Origin: Liolophura sinensis
Taxonomy: Eukaryota; Mollusca; Polyplacophora; Chitonida; Chitonidae
Assembly (NCBI RefSeq): GCF_032854445.1
Contig: NC_088295.1
Location: 93,923,805 to 93,987,804, forward strand
Length of the DNA stretch: 64,000 bases
Direction: 5' to 3'
This document shows, in pieces, positions 12,816 to 25,250 of the stretch. Made by a program: the position numbers and the translations under genes. Position 1 is the first letter of the stretch; every line of letters starts with the position of its first letter. The notes below the pieces were generated by a model. That model had not been told where the DNA came from. It worked only from the letters and a program-made list of their open reading frames with translations, and did no database searches.

Positions 12816-13924
12816 ATCGCCCCCTCTTCGGTGCAGCAGTGAGTTGTCGTTTTTTCACGCAGAAAAACAAGTAAAACTTATTTTAATACGAAGTACAATG
12901 ACTGAAGAACATGTGTGTGAAAATTGGAGTTATGGAATTTATATATTTTGTTTTATCGAAAAGCAAAAGTAGGGTCAATTGTAGATTTTGCTATATGTAT
13001 TTTAAGGCGTTGCCCTGAGGGAATTCCCTTCATAATAAAAATATGATTGCGTGAAACAAGGTCATTTCCACATATCTGGTGTCTAGTTAGAGGGTAGTAA
13101 GCTATAACGAAGTATCGTGTAGATTTATGCAACCATATTTTTATAAATCGAAAAAAAAAATAATTTGGAAGTTCAGAGGAACTCTACATAATATTCCATG
13201 GCTTATAGGCTGTTGCCCATATTGGTCCAGTGGTAACATGTATGCATTTAAACCCTTGCGTCGACTAGGATCACCAGTTCGATTCCTATAATTTGGTACT
13301 TTGTTTTTTCGTGCTTAACAAAATGAGGTAATGGATCGAGGAGAAGAATTTTAACCTCTCAAGGACTTTTTTATGTTTCTTTATTCATATGTTAAATAAG
13401 GTATATGTTAAATAAGTTTAAATGTATTATTGTAAATCTATACAGATTATATACAGTGTTCTTAAAATGAAAGCTCAACACAATTTACTTCAGCTAACAG
13501 CATATCCTATTACACTGAGAACGGGGGCACCTGTTTATCAGTTTAGCTTGGTTATAAATGTCCATTAAAGGCACTGTTATATATTCACTGTATAAGTTGT
13601 AAGACAAATCTTGTTTCGAATACCAACATTAGACGGAGAAGGGTATTATCTTACGCATTTAACGGCATATAGTAGACTGATGCTTACCAACGATGATTTC
13701 GCAGATATTCTGTCACTGTGAGCACGTTATCATATCGATCTGAGCGACACATTTTGACCTTGCTACACACGGTTTCGTTTTGTCCGTACGTTTTACTAGT
13801 TTAATTGCAGTTGTGGTGTTGCTGATTTCACGGGACACTGTTTCGATATTTCAAAATAAAGAGGTAAAACACCAATCTGCTTAAGGTGCTTGCCTATCAA
13901 TCGATAGCATATCAGCACCACAGG
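12816..13924. other. Unassigned AT-rich sequence
   Basis: No gene seen. A tRNA-like relic lies at about 13,210-13,300 on the plus strand: a box-A-like tggtccagtgg and a box-B-like agttcgattcc, with no matching acceptor stem. I read it as a decayed SINE head rather than a tRNA gene. Confidence 0.45.
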
Positions 13925-14425
13925 CAGAACACGCGAAAATGCGGTATTAGCTGCACAGATTGTACACGCAAAATGCGATATCACCTGCACAGATAGAACA
14001 TGCGAAAATGTGATATGAACTCTACAGAAAGAACACGCGAGAATGCGATATTAACACTACAGATAGAATACGCGAGAAAGCGATATTAGCTGTGCAGATA
14101 GAACACGCGAGCACATGTGATATTAACTCTACAGATAGAACAGGCGAGATTGCAGTATTAACTCTACAGTATTTTATTCATTTATTTATTTGATTAATGT
14201 TTTACGCCGTACACAAGAATAGTTCACTTATACCACGGCGGTCAGCATTATGGTGGGTGGAAACCGATCAGAGCCCGGGGAAAACCCACAACCATCCGCA
14301 GGTTGCTGGCAGACCTTCTCACGTACGGCCGGAGATTAACTCTACAGATAAAACGTGCGAGAATGCGATATTAACTGTACAGATTGAACACGCGAGAATG
14401 CGATATTAGCTGTGTATACAGCAAC
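13925..14425. repeat. About 35-bp minisatellite split by a SINE
   Basis: Units contain agatagaacacgcgagaat and gcgatatta. Array sequence lies on both sides of a SINE (14,168-14,332): attaactctacag stands left of it and gattaactctacag right of it, so the element sits inside the array. Confidence 0.9.
14168..14332 (-). mobile_element. SINE (family 1) inside a minisatellite
   Basis: Minus-strand copy. The tail (ttcatttatttatttgat on the plus strand) is followed by the core words ttttacgccgta, cagcattatggtgg, gagcccgggg and ccatccgcaggttgctgg, and ends at cacgtacggccgg without the tRNA-like head. Confidence 0.88.
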
Positions 14426-14697
14426 TCGGCCTTCTACACCGAGATATTACATACTCCAGGGCTAGATACTTTTTAATAATTTAATGCAGATTATTCCTCG
14501 ATTATATATATATGCAGTATGGTTTAATTGGGACAATAAATCAAAGCAGAAAAACCAGTGTATGCGTTTTATAAAAAAATTTATTCTGAGACTAACAGGC
14601 AAATAACTTTCGATCAAACATGTAAACAGACACATCTGGGATTTCATTAACAAGATCTGATATTATTAACAATGGGTTTATTACAATGCACGTATAT

Positions 14698-14868
14698 GCT
14701 GGCTTCCTCTCCCGCCGTACGTGGGAAGGTCTGTCAGCAGTCTGTTGATGGTCGTTGGTTTCCCCCGGGCTCGACCCGGTTTCCTCCCTCCATAATGCTG
14801 GCCGCCGTCGTATAAGTGAAATATTGTTGAGTACGGCGTTAAACACCAAATAAATAAATAAATTTGTA
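14698..14868 (+). mobile_element. SINE (family 1)
   Basis: Plus-strand copy: ggcttcctctcccgccg, core ccataatgctggccgcc, then gtacggcgttaaacacc and a tail of AAAT repeats at 14,850-14,868. The head is missing. It lies 120 bp past the stop of the first Yellow-family gene. Confidence 0.88.
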
Positions 14869-14988
14869 CAATGTACGTGGGACTTCAATGAAATAGACAA
14901 TTATAAAAAGTGCAATATATATGTCTGTATAACACAAAATAGAATTTGCACTTTTACGAGAATGACATAAAATAATACAAACGGACGG

Positions 14989-16419
14989 TTAGCAGCTGTA
15001 GACTATAGCTGGATCTCTCTTAGCTCTGAAGAAACATTGGATGTTTCTTAAGATGCTTTCGTTTTTGCAAGCCAGTCTGGCTTTTCTGAGGATCACTCTA
15101 AAGCTACATTTATATTCTCTGGGCTCCCGGAGTGGAACTCCACGTTTTAGATACGACTGTTCGCCCACGTAAAAGCGGTAGATTCGGTAGTTAGGACCCC
15201 GCCTTCCTGTAAAGTCGAGACCACCGCCCTCCGTGTCCAGGAAGGTAAGAAGTCGGTTTGTGGTCAGCCAGAGGAAGCCACTGTCGTCCCAGCCAAACGT
15301 GTCCTGGAACTGAAGCGTTTCGGTGTCCTGAACTAGTTCCAGTTGTGTTTCCATCCTAACGCTGTGCTCAGGTCTACCTTGGCGTCGCTGGTCATCAGTT
15401 TTCGGCCAGTAATACACGGCGTTTCTGGGAAGGACACCATAGTACAAGTTGTTCTCACCGTGTGTGATTCCTCCACTCTGACCCAACTTCCTGCCAACGC
15501 TTCGCACGGCGTTGCCGATGTCAGCGTTTGGATCTCGGGCCAGGCTGGTGGGCAGCTGGAACAGGTCGAAGCCTGTGAGCACGCAGTAGTACAGGAAGTT
15601 GTAATCTGAAGACATAGCGATTCCGTCCATAGGAACGTCAAAGAAATAGGTCTCGTTGCTGTAACCAGTGTTTGTTGGGAAGGTTCTGGCTGCCGGGTCC
15701 GTGTCTACGTCCATGGAGGGATGCTCGTGACGATGAGAACGGTCTCTTCTGGAATCGTACACCACGAGTCCGCCATTGCCCCCAGCGTCGGAGACAAACA
15801 CATATCCTTGGTCGTCAATGACAACGTCGTTAAGGAAAGTGCTCGTGGCCCGGGCCACGGATTCGGGAAAGGTGTGGTTCTGGACGAAGCAGTCCCGCTC
15901 AAGGTCGTAGATGAAGATCTGGTGAGGGCAGAGGTTGAGTGTCTCAGTGCCCGGGGGTGCAAACGTGTTGATGCGGCCAGTGTCCACCATGTACATCAGT
16001 CCCGTCTTCGGATCCACTTCCATACTCATCACATACTGGAAGGCGGCACAGTTGTTCAGATTCTGCATCTCCCAGCTGGGGAAAGGTTTAAGAACCGGGC
16101 GGCCATTTTTGACAATCACCTCGCTCAACGTTGCCGGGACGCCGAGCCTCCATCTCGGCACGGTGACGAAAATACGACCCTTGTAGACTTTTATACCAGT
16201 GAAGACATTGTTCTCTGGGATGTATCTGCCGCTGGCTATTGCTCTCTGTTTCTCAGCCTCAGAGGGCCAGTCGTATTCTAGCTGGACCCAGTCATGAACC
16301 AGAGTCGTGTGTCCAAACGGCAGGTTGGGTGCCCAGGGGCGAGGTCTACGATGAAGGAAGAAGGACTGAACACTACAGATGCTCAGTCCGAGGGCAAATA
16401 TCATCAACAGTCGGTTCAT
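14989..16419 (-). CDS. Yellow/major royal jelly family secreted protein, copy 1 (476 aa)
   Basis: Single-exon minus-strand gene. The open frame begins at 16,518, but I choose the Met at 16,419 because MNRLLMIFALGLSICSVQS is a clear signal peptide and the longer start would include the leader just below the TATA box. Family marks, numbered from this Met: FVTVPRWR (84-91) followed by GVPATLSEV, the Cys at 124 and 164 around a D-P-K-T-G-L-M-Y-x-V-D strand, Cys 177 and 279, a beta-propeller blade with DVVIDDQGYVFVSDAGG, and FGWDDSGFLW near 375-384. Possible N-glycosylation sites are NHT, NET and NES. In insects this family includes Yellow and dopachrome conversion enzymes and royal jelly proteins; a role in pigment or shell and cuticle secretion is inference only. 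A candidate poly(A) signal lies at 14,580-14,585. Confidence 0.93.
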   Translation of the reverse strand: MNRLLMIFALGLSICSVQSFFLHRRPRPWAPNLPFGHTTLVHDWVQLEYDWPSEAEKQRAIASGRYIPENNVFTGIKVYKGRIFVTVPRWRLGVPATLSEVIVKNGRPVLKPFPSWEMQNLNNCAAFQYVMSMEVDPKTGLMYMVDTGRINTFAPPGTETLNLCPHQIFIYDLERDCFVQNHTFPESVARATSTFLNDVVIDDQGYVFVSDAGGNGGLVVYDSRRDRSHRHEHPSMDVDTDPAARTFPTNTGYSNETYFFDVPMDGIAMSSDYNFLYYCVLTGFDLFQLPTSLARDPNADIGNAVRSVGRKLGQSGGITHGENNLYYGVLPRNAVYYWPKTDDQRRQGRPEHSVRMETQLELVQDTETLQFQDTFGWDDSGFLWLTTNRLLTFLDTEGGGLDFTGRRGPNYRIYRFYVGEQSYLKRGVPLREPREYKCSFRVILRKARLACKNESILRNIQCFFRAKRDPAIVYSC

Positions 16420-16487
16420 CGTGGGCAAGGTGGTAGTATGGCTGAGCGAAATCTTCAGCTGTGTTGGGGAACAGTCTGCAGCGGCTT

Positions 16488-16495
16488 TATTTATA
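16488..16495 (-). promoter_or_regulatory. TATA box of Yellow-family copy 1
   Basis: TATAAATA on the minus strand, about 70 bp before the chosen ATG. The same octamer and the leader after it (gccgctgcagactgttcc) recur before copy 2, so the core promoter was duplicated with the gene. Confidence 0.7.
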
Positions 16496-16519
16496 CAAAA
16501 ATCCATCAGAAACGTCACA

Positions 16520-17819
16520 TCGACAATCTATAGACAACAAAAGAAGCGGAATTTGACGTCAGACTAGGATGCAGGATATCCCGGACACTTGTCAGAGGGG
16601 AATCCCCCAGGCCGTCCAGAGATCCGGCTTTAACGACGCAGTGAACCTATTGACTAGTTAAGGTCTATATATCTATTGTTCACATGCAACAAAACACGCG
16701 CACGAAATTATGCTAGAAGTTTTAGTTACACTGAGGTCTGTCCTGCTGTATAGGCGTTGGTATGGTTGTACTGTAGACTAGTCGAATGGAAATGGTCGAA
16801 CAAAGGAAACATGAAAAACTTTTTTCCATCTAAACTAAAGTCATTTCAAGGTTTACACATTTTAATTTTGCTGCATTCTTATAGCTGTAATATTAAAGGC
16901 ATCTTATAAACGTGATATTATGTTTATTAAATGCTATGTTTCCATGTAATACATAGCTTACTGTATGTTATTTTTGTTCTGATTTCCAATCCTCCCTTAC
17001 ACATGCTCTTACAGATTTCGTTTAAACCATCTATTTACTTCATCGGTTTTTAACACCGTTTTAAAGATTTTTTCACATAGGCCTATACACGTCATATTGA
17101 ATTATTACGTTATCCGGTGGACCAGAAATACAAACAGTGCCATTTTTAAAGCCGTTGTTTTTACGTCTTATCTGACCAGCAGATAAATAGATGTCTCTAT
17201 TATTGTCACTGCTCATAACAATTAATTATCTAATCAGCTGGGAAAAGACAAATTCTTGTAAACGTATGTTCATGTTTATGTAGTAACACCCGCAGAAAGA
17301 GGGAACTGTGTTACGCACACAAACACATACAGTGGGGTTACCTTTTGAAGATGTCCAAACAGGAAAAGTACTTTACAATACACGTATATGCATAGGAGTT
17401 TCCATTAATGCAAGCGTCAGTGCAAATGAAAGTTTGTAGGTAATACTTTCGGATGAGAGTTACAGACCGATGTAAAAATGGCCGATGTAAATATGACCCA
17501 TGTGAAAATGACCGATAATGAAACGGGTGGATCTAAGATAATCCAGAAGGGACGGTTCAATCCCGGAAAGAGTTACATGCAATAAATATCCAAAAACTTC
17601 GAATGAAATTGCATGACACTAATAAGCCACCGGATGGCGCTGTGGATTTTAGATTATACAGATTCCTACACTACAAACACTGCGTCTCAAATATAGGAGA
17701 TACCTTGATCTAACTCAGAGTGCTCGAAATTTCTGTGTATGAGTAAATTATGTGCACGGTGTTATTGACATGAGCTTTCCAGAAAAACTGCTCCCATCAT
17801 CAGCTATATCATAGACACA

Positions 17820-17903
<84 letters not shown>

Positions 17904-19549
17904 AGTGCATTCTGCTCAAAGCTATGTACAATAACTGTACAATGAATATGGAAAGTATATAATAGGTGTGTAATACTAAATCCTGTACAGCACTTGCGAT
18001 TAGTTGAACAGTTTTAAAGGTACAGAGCTGCCTGGTATGTTCTGAGAGGGAGACGGTCGCTTTATATGGAGTGAATCGTTCTGCGAGACCGATATAAGAG
18101 ACGGATATAAGAGGCCATGCATCGTCCGCATTTAGCATTATTGATCATATTGCTCCCAAGAGCTTCATCCTCTTTGTCCTTAAATTTAAAATATGAGCCA
18201 GTAGTACATGCTGTATATACACAGATAAATTCTACTGCTGGTATAACTCCCCTTTACAAGGGATTTCAATTGTCTTAAGGTAGTGTGTTAAAGATAAGGT
18301 AAAATAAGATAGTTTGATAAACATTTTGTCTCTAGGCTGTCCGGAGTACTTAGGTTTCGTGTTGTTTTGAAATAATGCGAGAACTATGAAAGGGCTTGTG
18401 AAGATATGTCATCGCTAGACGTGCTAGATATGTACATGTACAATATGAATCTAGGCTAGAGGGCATACAGGCAGGCCACACTCGGTGTATTCCTGATGGG
18501 TACTTAGACGGGCCTTCCTGTCCTGCAAAGTCATCTGGCCGTCACGTGACTGACTCAACCGTGACATATACGCATACATTTGTAAATCTATCACGCCTAC
18601 AGCTAGGCTGTTTGAACGTAGACATGTCTTTAAAGATTCGCTTTTCTTTAAATTGGACTTTTTAAATTGAAACTTTTATTTCTGATTTTTATTACACTGT
18701 ACCATGGATCGGAAATGCATAACTGCTTTGTAGTCTCTGTTTTAATTGCGTTTGGTTGAGACCAGTCACCTCTGACCGACACCGGGAATACTGAATGGCC
18801 CTCGTTATTGTATTAATCTCTGTGAGTTATCAGTCGAGACCCTGTGGTTGGGTTCTGACGTGAATCATCACGAAGGGACATTCCGTGGAATTCTCAATAT
18901 GCACCTGTTCCTATCTCAACGCATCTTCGTGCTGTCCGTACACGGCTGACAAAGTTCCGGGACGACACAGGAGGCCTGTAACACATCAATTATACCCAGT
19001 GAACATATTAGTGTTCCAAGTTCTAAACCCACGCAAGTTTGAATGAGGGCCAGGACGTGTGTCATACGCCAGCTACACAAACTCTACTGACTTGACACTC
19101 AACCATCATTTTAGGTCAAGGAGTCACAGATATTTCACGCGCAGTATATGAAACTTCACATAGGTCTACATCCGGCAAAGTCCTTATTCTGTCAGATTAC
19201 ATTTGCAGTTGAAACATGTAGAGATATATGTAGGGTTCATCGAGCACTTATCCCTCCCAGGAGTTCGCCTGATGAATTACTTTTAATTTCATCCTTATGA
19301 TAGTTTTAATAAACTATACTCTTTTAATGCCAGAGATTTAGGGTATAATGTGTATAACATTCACTTAGTTGTTTCTAAATAATGTCGTCAGAGGCCTACC
19401 GATAAGTTAGCCAATATAACCAGGAAATGATCTATGGTTTTGTATGTATCTACGGTGTTCCGTGAATACAGAGGACGACACAATGATGTGTCGCGTTGAT
19501 TTATATCAGTCAGTGACAACAGACTGTGACGCTTGCATGGATGTATACC
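16520..19549. other. Intergenic sequence upstream of Yellow-family copy 1
   Basis: No gene recognised. It holds the (TA)n tract at 17.82-17.90 kb. Upstream regulatory DNA of copy 1 would lie at its left end. It is mostly unique-looking, AT-rich sequence. Confidence 0.5.
17822..17900. repeat. (TA)n microsatellite
   Basis: About 39 TA dinucleotides without interruption. Confidence 0.98.
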
Positions 19550-20595
19550 ATTGTTCATGACCATAGATTGTGGTGTTTGTGTGATTGTGTAGACCTGTTA
19601 TTTCATGACAAGAGACTGTGATGTTTGTGTGATTGTGTAGACCTGTTATTTCATGACAAAAGACTGTGATGTTTGTGTCATTATGTAGGCCTGTTAGTTC
19701 ATGACAACAGACTTTGATGTTTGTGTCAGTATGTAGACCTGTTAGTTCATGACAACAGACTGTGGTGTTTCTCTGGATGTGTAGACCTGATAGTTTATTG
19801 ACAACAGACTGTTATCTTTGTGTGATTGTGTGGACCTGTTAGTTCTTGACAACAGACTGTGATGTTTGTGCGGATGTGTAGACCTGTAAGTTCAGGACAA
19901 CAGACTGTGGTATTTCTCTGGATGTGTAGACCTGATAGTTTATTGACAACAGACTGTTATTTTTGTGTGATTGTGTGGACCTGTTAGTTCTTGACAACAG
20001 ACTGTGATGTTTGTGTGGATGTGTAGACCTGTTAGCTCATGTCAACAGACTGTGATGTTTGTATCATTATGCAGACCTGTTAGTTTATGACAACAGACTG
20101 TGATGTTTGTGTCATTATGCAGACCTGTTAGCTCATGTCAACAGACTGTGATGTTTGTGTCATTATGCAGACCTGTTAGTTTATGACAACAGACTGTGAT
20201 GTTTGTATCATTATGCAGACCTGTTAGTTCATGACAACAGACTGTGATGTTTGTATCATTATGCAGACCTGTTAGTTCATGACAACAGACTGTGATGTTT
20301 GTGTCAGTATGTAGACCTGTTAGTTCATGACAACAGACTTTGATGTTTGTGTCAGTATGTAGACCTGTTAGTTCATGACAACAGACTGTGGTGTTTGTGT
20401 GATTGTGTGGACCTGTTAGTTCTTGACAACAGACTGTGATGTTTGTGCATATGTGTAGGCCTGTAAGTTCATGACAACAAACTGTGGTATTTCTCTGGAT
20501 GTGTAGACCTGATAGTTTATTGACAACAGACTGTTATTTTTGTGTGATTGTGCAGACCTGTTAGCTCATGACAACAGACTGTGATGTTTCTGTTT
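19550..20595. repeat. 48-bp minisatellite, about 21 units
   Basis: Units contain agacctgttagttcatgac, aacagactgtgatgtttg and tgtcattatgc or tggatgtgt variants. The variant blocks recur in order. It directly abuts the 45-bp array to the right. Confidence 0.96.
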
Positions 20596-20599
20596 TCAT

Positions 20600-21885
20600 T
20601 GTGTTGATGTCTCCTACACGCTTGCATATTAGCAAGTGTCTGATCTACATCGTCACCCCTACACGCCGGTTTGTCTCCAGGTATCTGATCTATCTCCTGA
20701 CTTCTACACGCCTGCATGTTAACAGGTATTTAATCTATCTCCTGATTTCTACACGCCTGCATATCCGCGTGTGTCTGATCTAAATCCTCACACCTACACA
20801 CCGGCTTGTCTCCAGGTATCTGATCTATCTCCTGACTTCTACACGCCTGTGTGTTAACAGGTATTTAATCTATCTCCTGACTTCTACACTCCAGCATATC
20901 AGCGTGTGTCTGATCTACATCGTCACTCCTACACACCGGCTTGTCTCCAGGTATCTGATCTATCGCCTGACTTCTACACGCCTGCATGTCAACAGGTATT
21001 TAATCTATCTCCTGACTTCTACACTCCAGCATATCAGCGTGTGTCTGATCTACATCGTCACTCCTACACACCGGCTTGTCTCCAGGTATCTGATCTATCT
21101 CCTGACTTCTACACGCCTGTGTGTTAACAGGTATTTAATCTATCTCCTGACTTCTACACTCCAGCATATCAGCGTGTGTCTGATCTACATCGTCACTCCT
21201 ACACACCGGCTTGTCTCCAGGTATCTGATCTATCGCCTGACTTCTACACGCCTGCATGTCAACAGGTATTTAATCTATCTCCTGACTTCTACACTCCAGC
21301 ATATCAGCGTGTGTCTGATCTACATCGTCACTCCTATACACCGGCTTGTCTCCAGGTATCTGATCTATCTCCTGACTTCTACACGCCTGTGTGTTAACAG
21401 GTATTTAATCTATCTCCTGACTTCTACACTCCAGCATATCAGCGTGTGTCTGATCTACATCGTCACCCCTACACACCGGCTTGTCTCCAGGTATCTGATC
21501 TATCTCCTGACTTCTACACGCCTGCATGTCAACAGGTATTTAATCTATCTCCTGACTTCTACACTCCAGCATATCAGCGTGTGTCTGATCTAAATCCTCA
21601 CACCTACACACCGGCTTGTCCCCAGGTATCTGATCTATCGCCTGACTTCTACACGCCTGCATGTCAGTGTGTGTCTGATCTACATCGCCACCTCTACACA
21701 CCGGCTTGTCTCCAGGTATCTGATCTATCGCCTGACTTCTACACTCCAGCATATCAGCGTGTGTCTGATCTACATCGTCACTCCTACACACCGGCTTGTC
21801 TCCAGGTATTTAATCTATCTCCTGAATCTGATACGCCCGCATGCCAACAAGTGTCTGATCTACCTCCTGACTCCCCCTTGTCTGT
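20600..21885. repeat. 45-bp minisatellite with a 270-bp higher-order repeat
   Basis: Base units of 45 bp contain ctgatctatctcctgac and ttctacac. Three unit types alternate, and the pattern repeats exactly every 270 bp (for example at 20,906, 21,176 and 21,446). Because 45 is divisible by 3, a 229-codon plus frame stays open with a 15-residue period (VSDLHRHSYTPACLQ and relatives), and other frames are open too. I see no signal peptide, start context or splice site that would make it a gene, so I treat the frame as passive. Confidence 0.93.
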
Positions 21886-21892
21886 ATAAAAG

Positions 21893-21965
21893 TGTATGAT
21901 TGTATAAGTGAAATATTCTTGAGTATAACGTAACACACCAATCAAACAAATAAAGAATTAAAGAA
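21893..21965 (+). mobile_element. SINE (family 1) tail fragment
   Basis: ataagtgaaatattcttga, then gtataacgtaacacacc and an AAATAAAG-type tail. This is the 3' end only, joined to the right edge of the 45-bp array. Confidence 0.7.
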
Positions 21966-24145
21966 ATAAAGTGTATGGACGACACATCAGCAATATGAAT
22001 TGATTATTTATTATCTTGTCAAAAACTGAAACCTCCGTATATCACTAGCCTTAAGCCTACTTGTTGAGGCATCAATTTCGTGGTGTATTTGTGTAGAATT
22101 AAGTGGATAATGATCCGGATGCATTTTCAAAAGTCACTATGTCTTAGTGTGAAATCTATTTCTGCTCAGTGAAGAGGTATATACAGAATCAGTGACTCAG
22201 CGCAGTGTAAATAGAAGAGTGTCCAGTCTTTGTCTCGGTAGCTCATATTTGAGAACACTATGTCATATCCGGTCAAGTGAGCACACTATTGTTGTTCACG
22301 ATGAAAATCGTAATACATTCAAAAATATTTTTGTAACAGGATTTTGGTCTAAATCAGTGTTGTAGATGGAGTAACTTCCGAGTGTGGTTTACACTGTACT
22401 GACACCAGTATCGGCTATCTACTCGTTCTTCGCTGATTCAGTTCTGCTCTTTACGCCACTCTTCACAGCGGATGTGTCGTAATCTTCTTGGTTATTGGGC
22501 TTATATGCTGTGGAGATAAATCTTAAATATAGAATATACGGCATTAAACTTCAATAGAATGAATAAATAAGTATATAAAGTAATTTAATAAATTGCATAA
22601 ATGTTGGTAGGGAATGTCACGGCGTTCTGATTAGACATCCTATCGATTGTTTAATAACAGCATTTGTTGGTACATATAGTCGCAACCAAAACAAACTTGT
22701 ATAAAAAATTTGTATATATTAATGATAGACGTTTGATGTATTTTAAATCTTTATTTGAAGAAGCTTATAAATGTCATTCATCAGCATACATTTTCTTTAC
22801 CTAATCCTGCTTAAGTCATTGTGTGCGTGTGTGAGTGTGTGTGTGCGTGTGTGCGTGCATGCGTGTGCGTGCGTATGCGTGTGCGCGTGCGTTGGAAGGG
22901 AGACGGGGGGGTAACTTGCTACTCCTAACTGAGGCAAACTGGCAAGAGGCAGTATGTTTTATCATTTATGTGTGACCATTTGCTAGCTGTCACACTGTGG
23001 TAGCTGCTCTGCTGTCACTCTCTGTGCTGTAACTCTTTTGTAATCATACAAGTTTTACTGCCAGCATTTAAGTAGACGCCTAAAAAAGTTAAAAGATTTA
23101 TAAATCTCGTCTTATTTATATTCCGGTATTGCATTTTATATGCCCTATCTGTCAGTTGATGGAATAACCGTACTGATACCTGTAGCTGAAATGCTATGGG
23201 CTGCATGTCAGTAAACCTCTTAAACCGTAATCGTCACCGTGAGCGTCACTGTGTGAACGCCACTGTACAAAAGTCACGGTATGAATGCCACCATATAAAT
23301 GTCACTATATGAACACCCCCATATAAATGTCACTATAAGAACGCCCTTATATAAATGTCACTGTATGAACGCCCCTATATAAAAGTTACTATTCGTCGTA
23401 ATTATACTATATGACCACCATTATATAAATAAATAAATGGATGTTTGGGGTGTAAAGTCGTACTTAGCAATTTTTTAATCATGTGACGGAGTCAGTAAGA
23501 GTGGGTACATATACTGTGTCTTCTTTGGTAGAGCGAGTCCATGCCGCCAAAGTGTTGCCGCCATTGAAGTATTATGCCGAAGACACCAAACATGACACAC
23601 CAACTAGTCGCATTAAGTACACTGACACCGGGGCCAACCCGTCCCGTTTCCTTGCTCTAGCCATCTCCTTTTGACATGTGTATACAACATTGTCCTTTTG
23701 TGCATGTGTACACAATGTTGCCTTTTGGCATGCATATGTGAACACAAACATAGTTCATGTATGTGTGTACACAGCTTTGTATTGTTTGTGTGTGTACACA
23801 GCATTGTCCATGTGCATATATATGGGCAGTGTTGTATTTTTGTACGCGTGTACAGAATTGTGTCCTTTGTGAACATCAGTTCCCAATGGAATATAAAAGA
23901 AAGGATTTATAAATTGCAAACAGAGCCGGCAACAATTAAGAGAGTTTGATGCTTCACTGATGCAGGGAGGGCAGTCGACATTTCAGGCATGGTATCCAAT
24001 TCAAATTTCCACCTTGTAGTCCGTGAATAAATTGGAATTCGAATACAAAAGCAAGTTTTGTAATATTTCTCTTTCAAATCCGTATTCCATCAAGCTTAGA
24101 ACAAACCCATGTCCTGGGAAAACCTGTCAAGCCACGGTCTGTCAC
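21966..24145. other. Unassigned sequence with simple repeats
   Basis: No gene recognised. It contains a (GT)n/(GC)n-like tract near 22,822-22,893, a weak repeat of about 28 bp at 23,225-23,400 (tatataaatgtcactatat) and loosely repeated TGTGTACACA-rich DNA at 23,670-23,870. Confidence 0.5.
22822..22893. repeat. Imperfect (GT)n microsatellite
   Basis: Alternating purine-pyrimidine run (gtgtgtgcgtgtgtgcgtgc and similar), capable of Z-DNA. Confidence 0.9.
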
Positions 24146-24149
24146 ATGA

Positions 24150-24845
24150 CTGTATGCCAATTATCACACTTTCGTCGATGTTTGGCTTATGTGTGGCCAT
24201 GAGCTAATTATTACCCTGTCGTCGATGTTTGGCTTGTTATGTGTGGCCATGTGCTAATTATTACCCTGTCGTTGATGTTTGGCTTGTTATGTGTGGCCAT
24301 GTGCTAATTATTACCCTTTCGTCGATGTTTGGCTTATGTGTGGCCATGTGCTAATTATTACCCTGTCGTTGATGTTTGGCTTGTTATGTGTGGCCATGTG
24401 CTAATTATTACCCTGTCGTTGATGTTTGGCTTGTTATGTGTGGCCATGTGCTAATTATTACCCTGTCGTTGATGTTTCTCTTGTTATGTGTGGCCATGTG
24501 CTAATTATTACCCTGTCGTTGATGTTTGGCTTGTTATGTGTGGCCATGTGCTAATTATTACCCTGTCGTTGATGTTTGGCTTGTTATGTGTGGCCATGTG
24601 CTAATTATTACCCTGTCGTTGATGTTTCTCTTGTTATGTGTGGCCATGTGCTAATTATTACCCTGTCGTTGATGTTTCTCTTGTTATGTGTTGCCATGTG
24701 CTAATTATTACCCTGTCGTCGATGTTTGGCTTGTTATGTGTGGCCATGTGCTAATTATTACCCTGTCGTTGATGTTTCTCTTGTTATGTGTGGCCATGTG
24801 CTAATTATTACCCTGTCGTTGATGTTTCTCTTGTTATGTGTGGCA
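24150..24845. repeat. 50-bp minisatellite, about 14 units
   Basis: Units contain gtgtggccatgtgctaatta and ttaccctgtcgttgatgttt, alternating with ggc or ctc before ttgttat. Confidence 0.96.
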
Positions 24846-24949
24846 ATGCGCTGAATATCATAATGTCAACGTTATTTGCCTTATTCCGTGTGCTAATTAT
24901 CCCACTATCATCCCTATTTCACCTGTTTAGTGTAACACTGTTTGGGAGC

Positions 24950-25250
24950 TTGCCTGTGGCGAAGTGGGGGTGGGGTGAGGGTGCGGGTGCTGGTCGGTCA
25001 CAGCGAGGGTGTTTAACACCGCACTCAAACGTGTGTTGCTTAAATCACAGCGGTCACATATATCAAGTCTCCCGAGTCAAAGTCGCACGGGGAACTGCAA
25101 CAGCTGGGTTCGAACACGCGGTTTCGCTGGTGAATGGCCTGATAGCGAGCGATCTCTCTAACCATCTGAACCAGCTTGTACAGTGATTTACAATGTACAC
25201 GCATGTGTGCATGTTTGTGGTTTTACGTCGTACTTAACAGTTTTAGCAAT
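24950..25250 (-). mobile_element. tRNA-derived SINE-like element
   Basis: On the minus strand, from about 25,175, the sequence reads gctggttcagatggttagag (box A-like) and then gttcgaacccagc (box B-like), as in a tRNA head. The flanks carry further SINE-like phrases (gtggttttacgtcgtactt at 25,217). It is not a working tRNA gene because it is embedded and shows no closed cloverleaf by eye. Confidence 0.6.

Noticed and set aside
13210-13300. tRNA gene
   Set aside because: Box-A and box-B-like words are present, but no acceptor-stem pairing can be drawn. It is more likely a decayed SINE head. The tRNA-like heads at 25.1, 44.8, 36.0 and 56.9 kb were treated in the same way, as SINEs.
15705-16281. 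Plus- and minus-strand frames overlapping Yellow-family copy 1 (up to 186 codons)
   Set aside because: They are shadows of the 476-aa gene, without family similarity.
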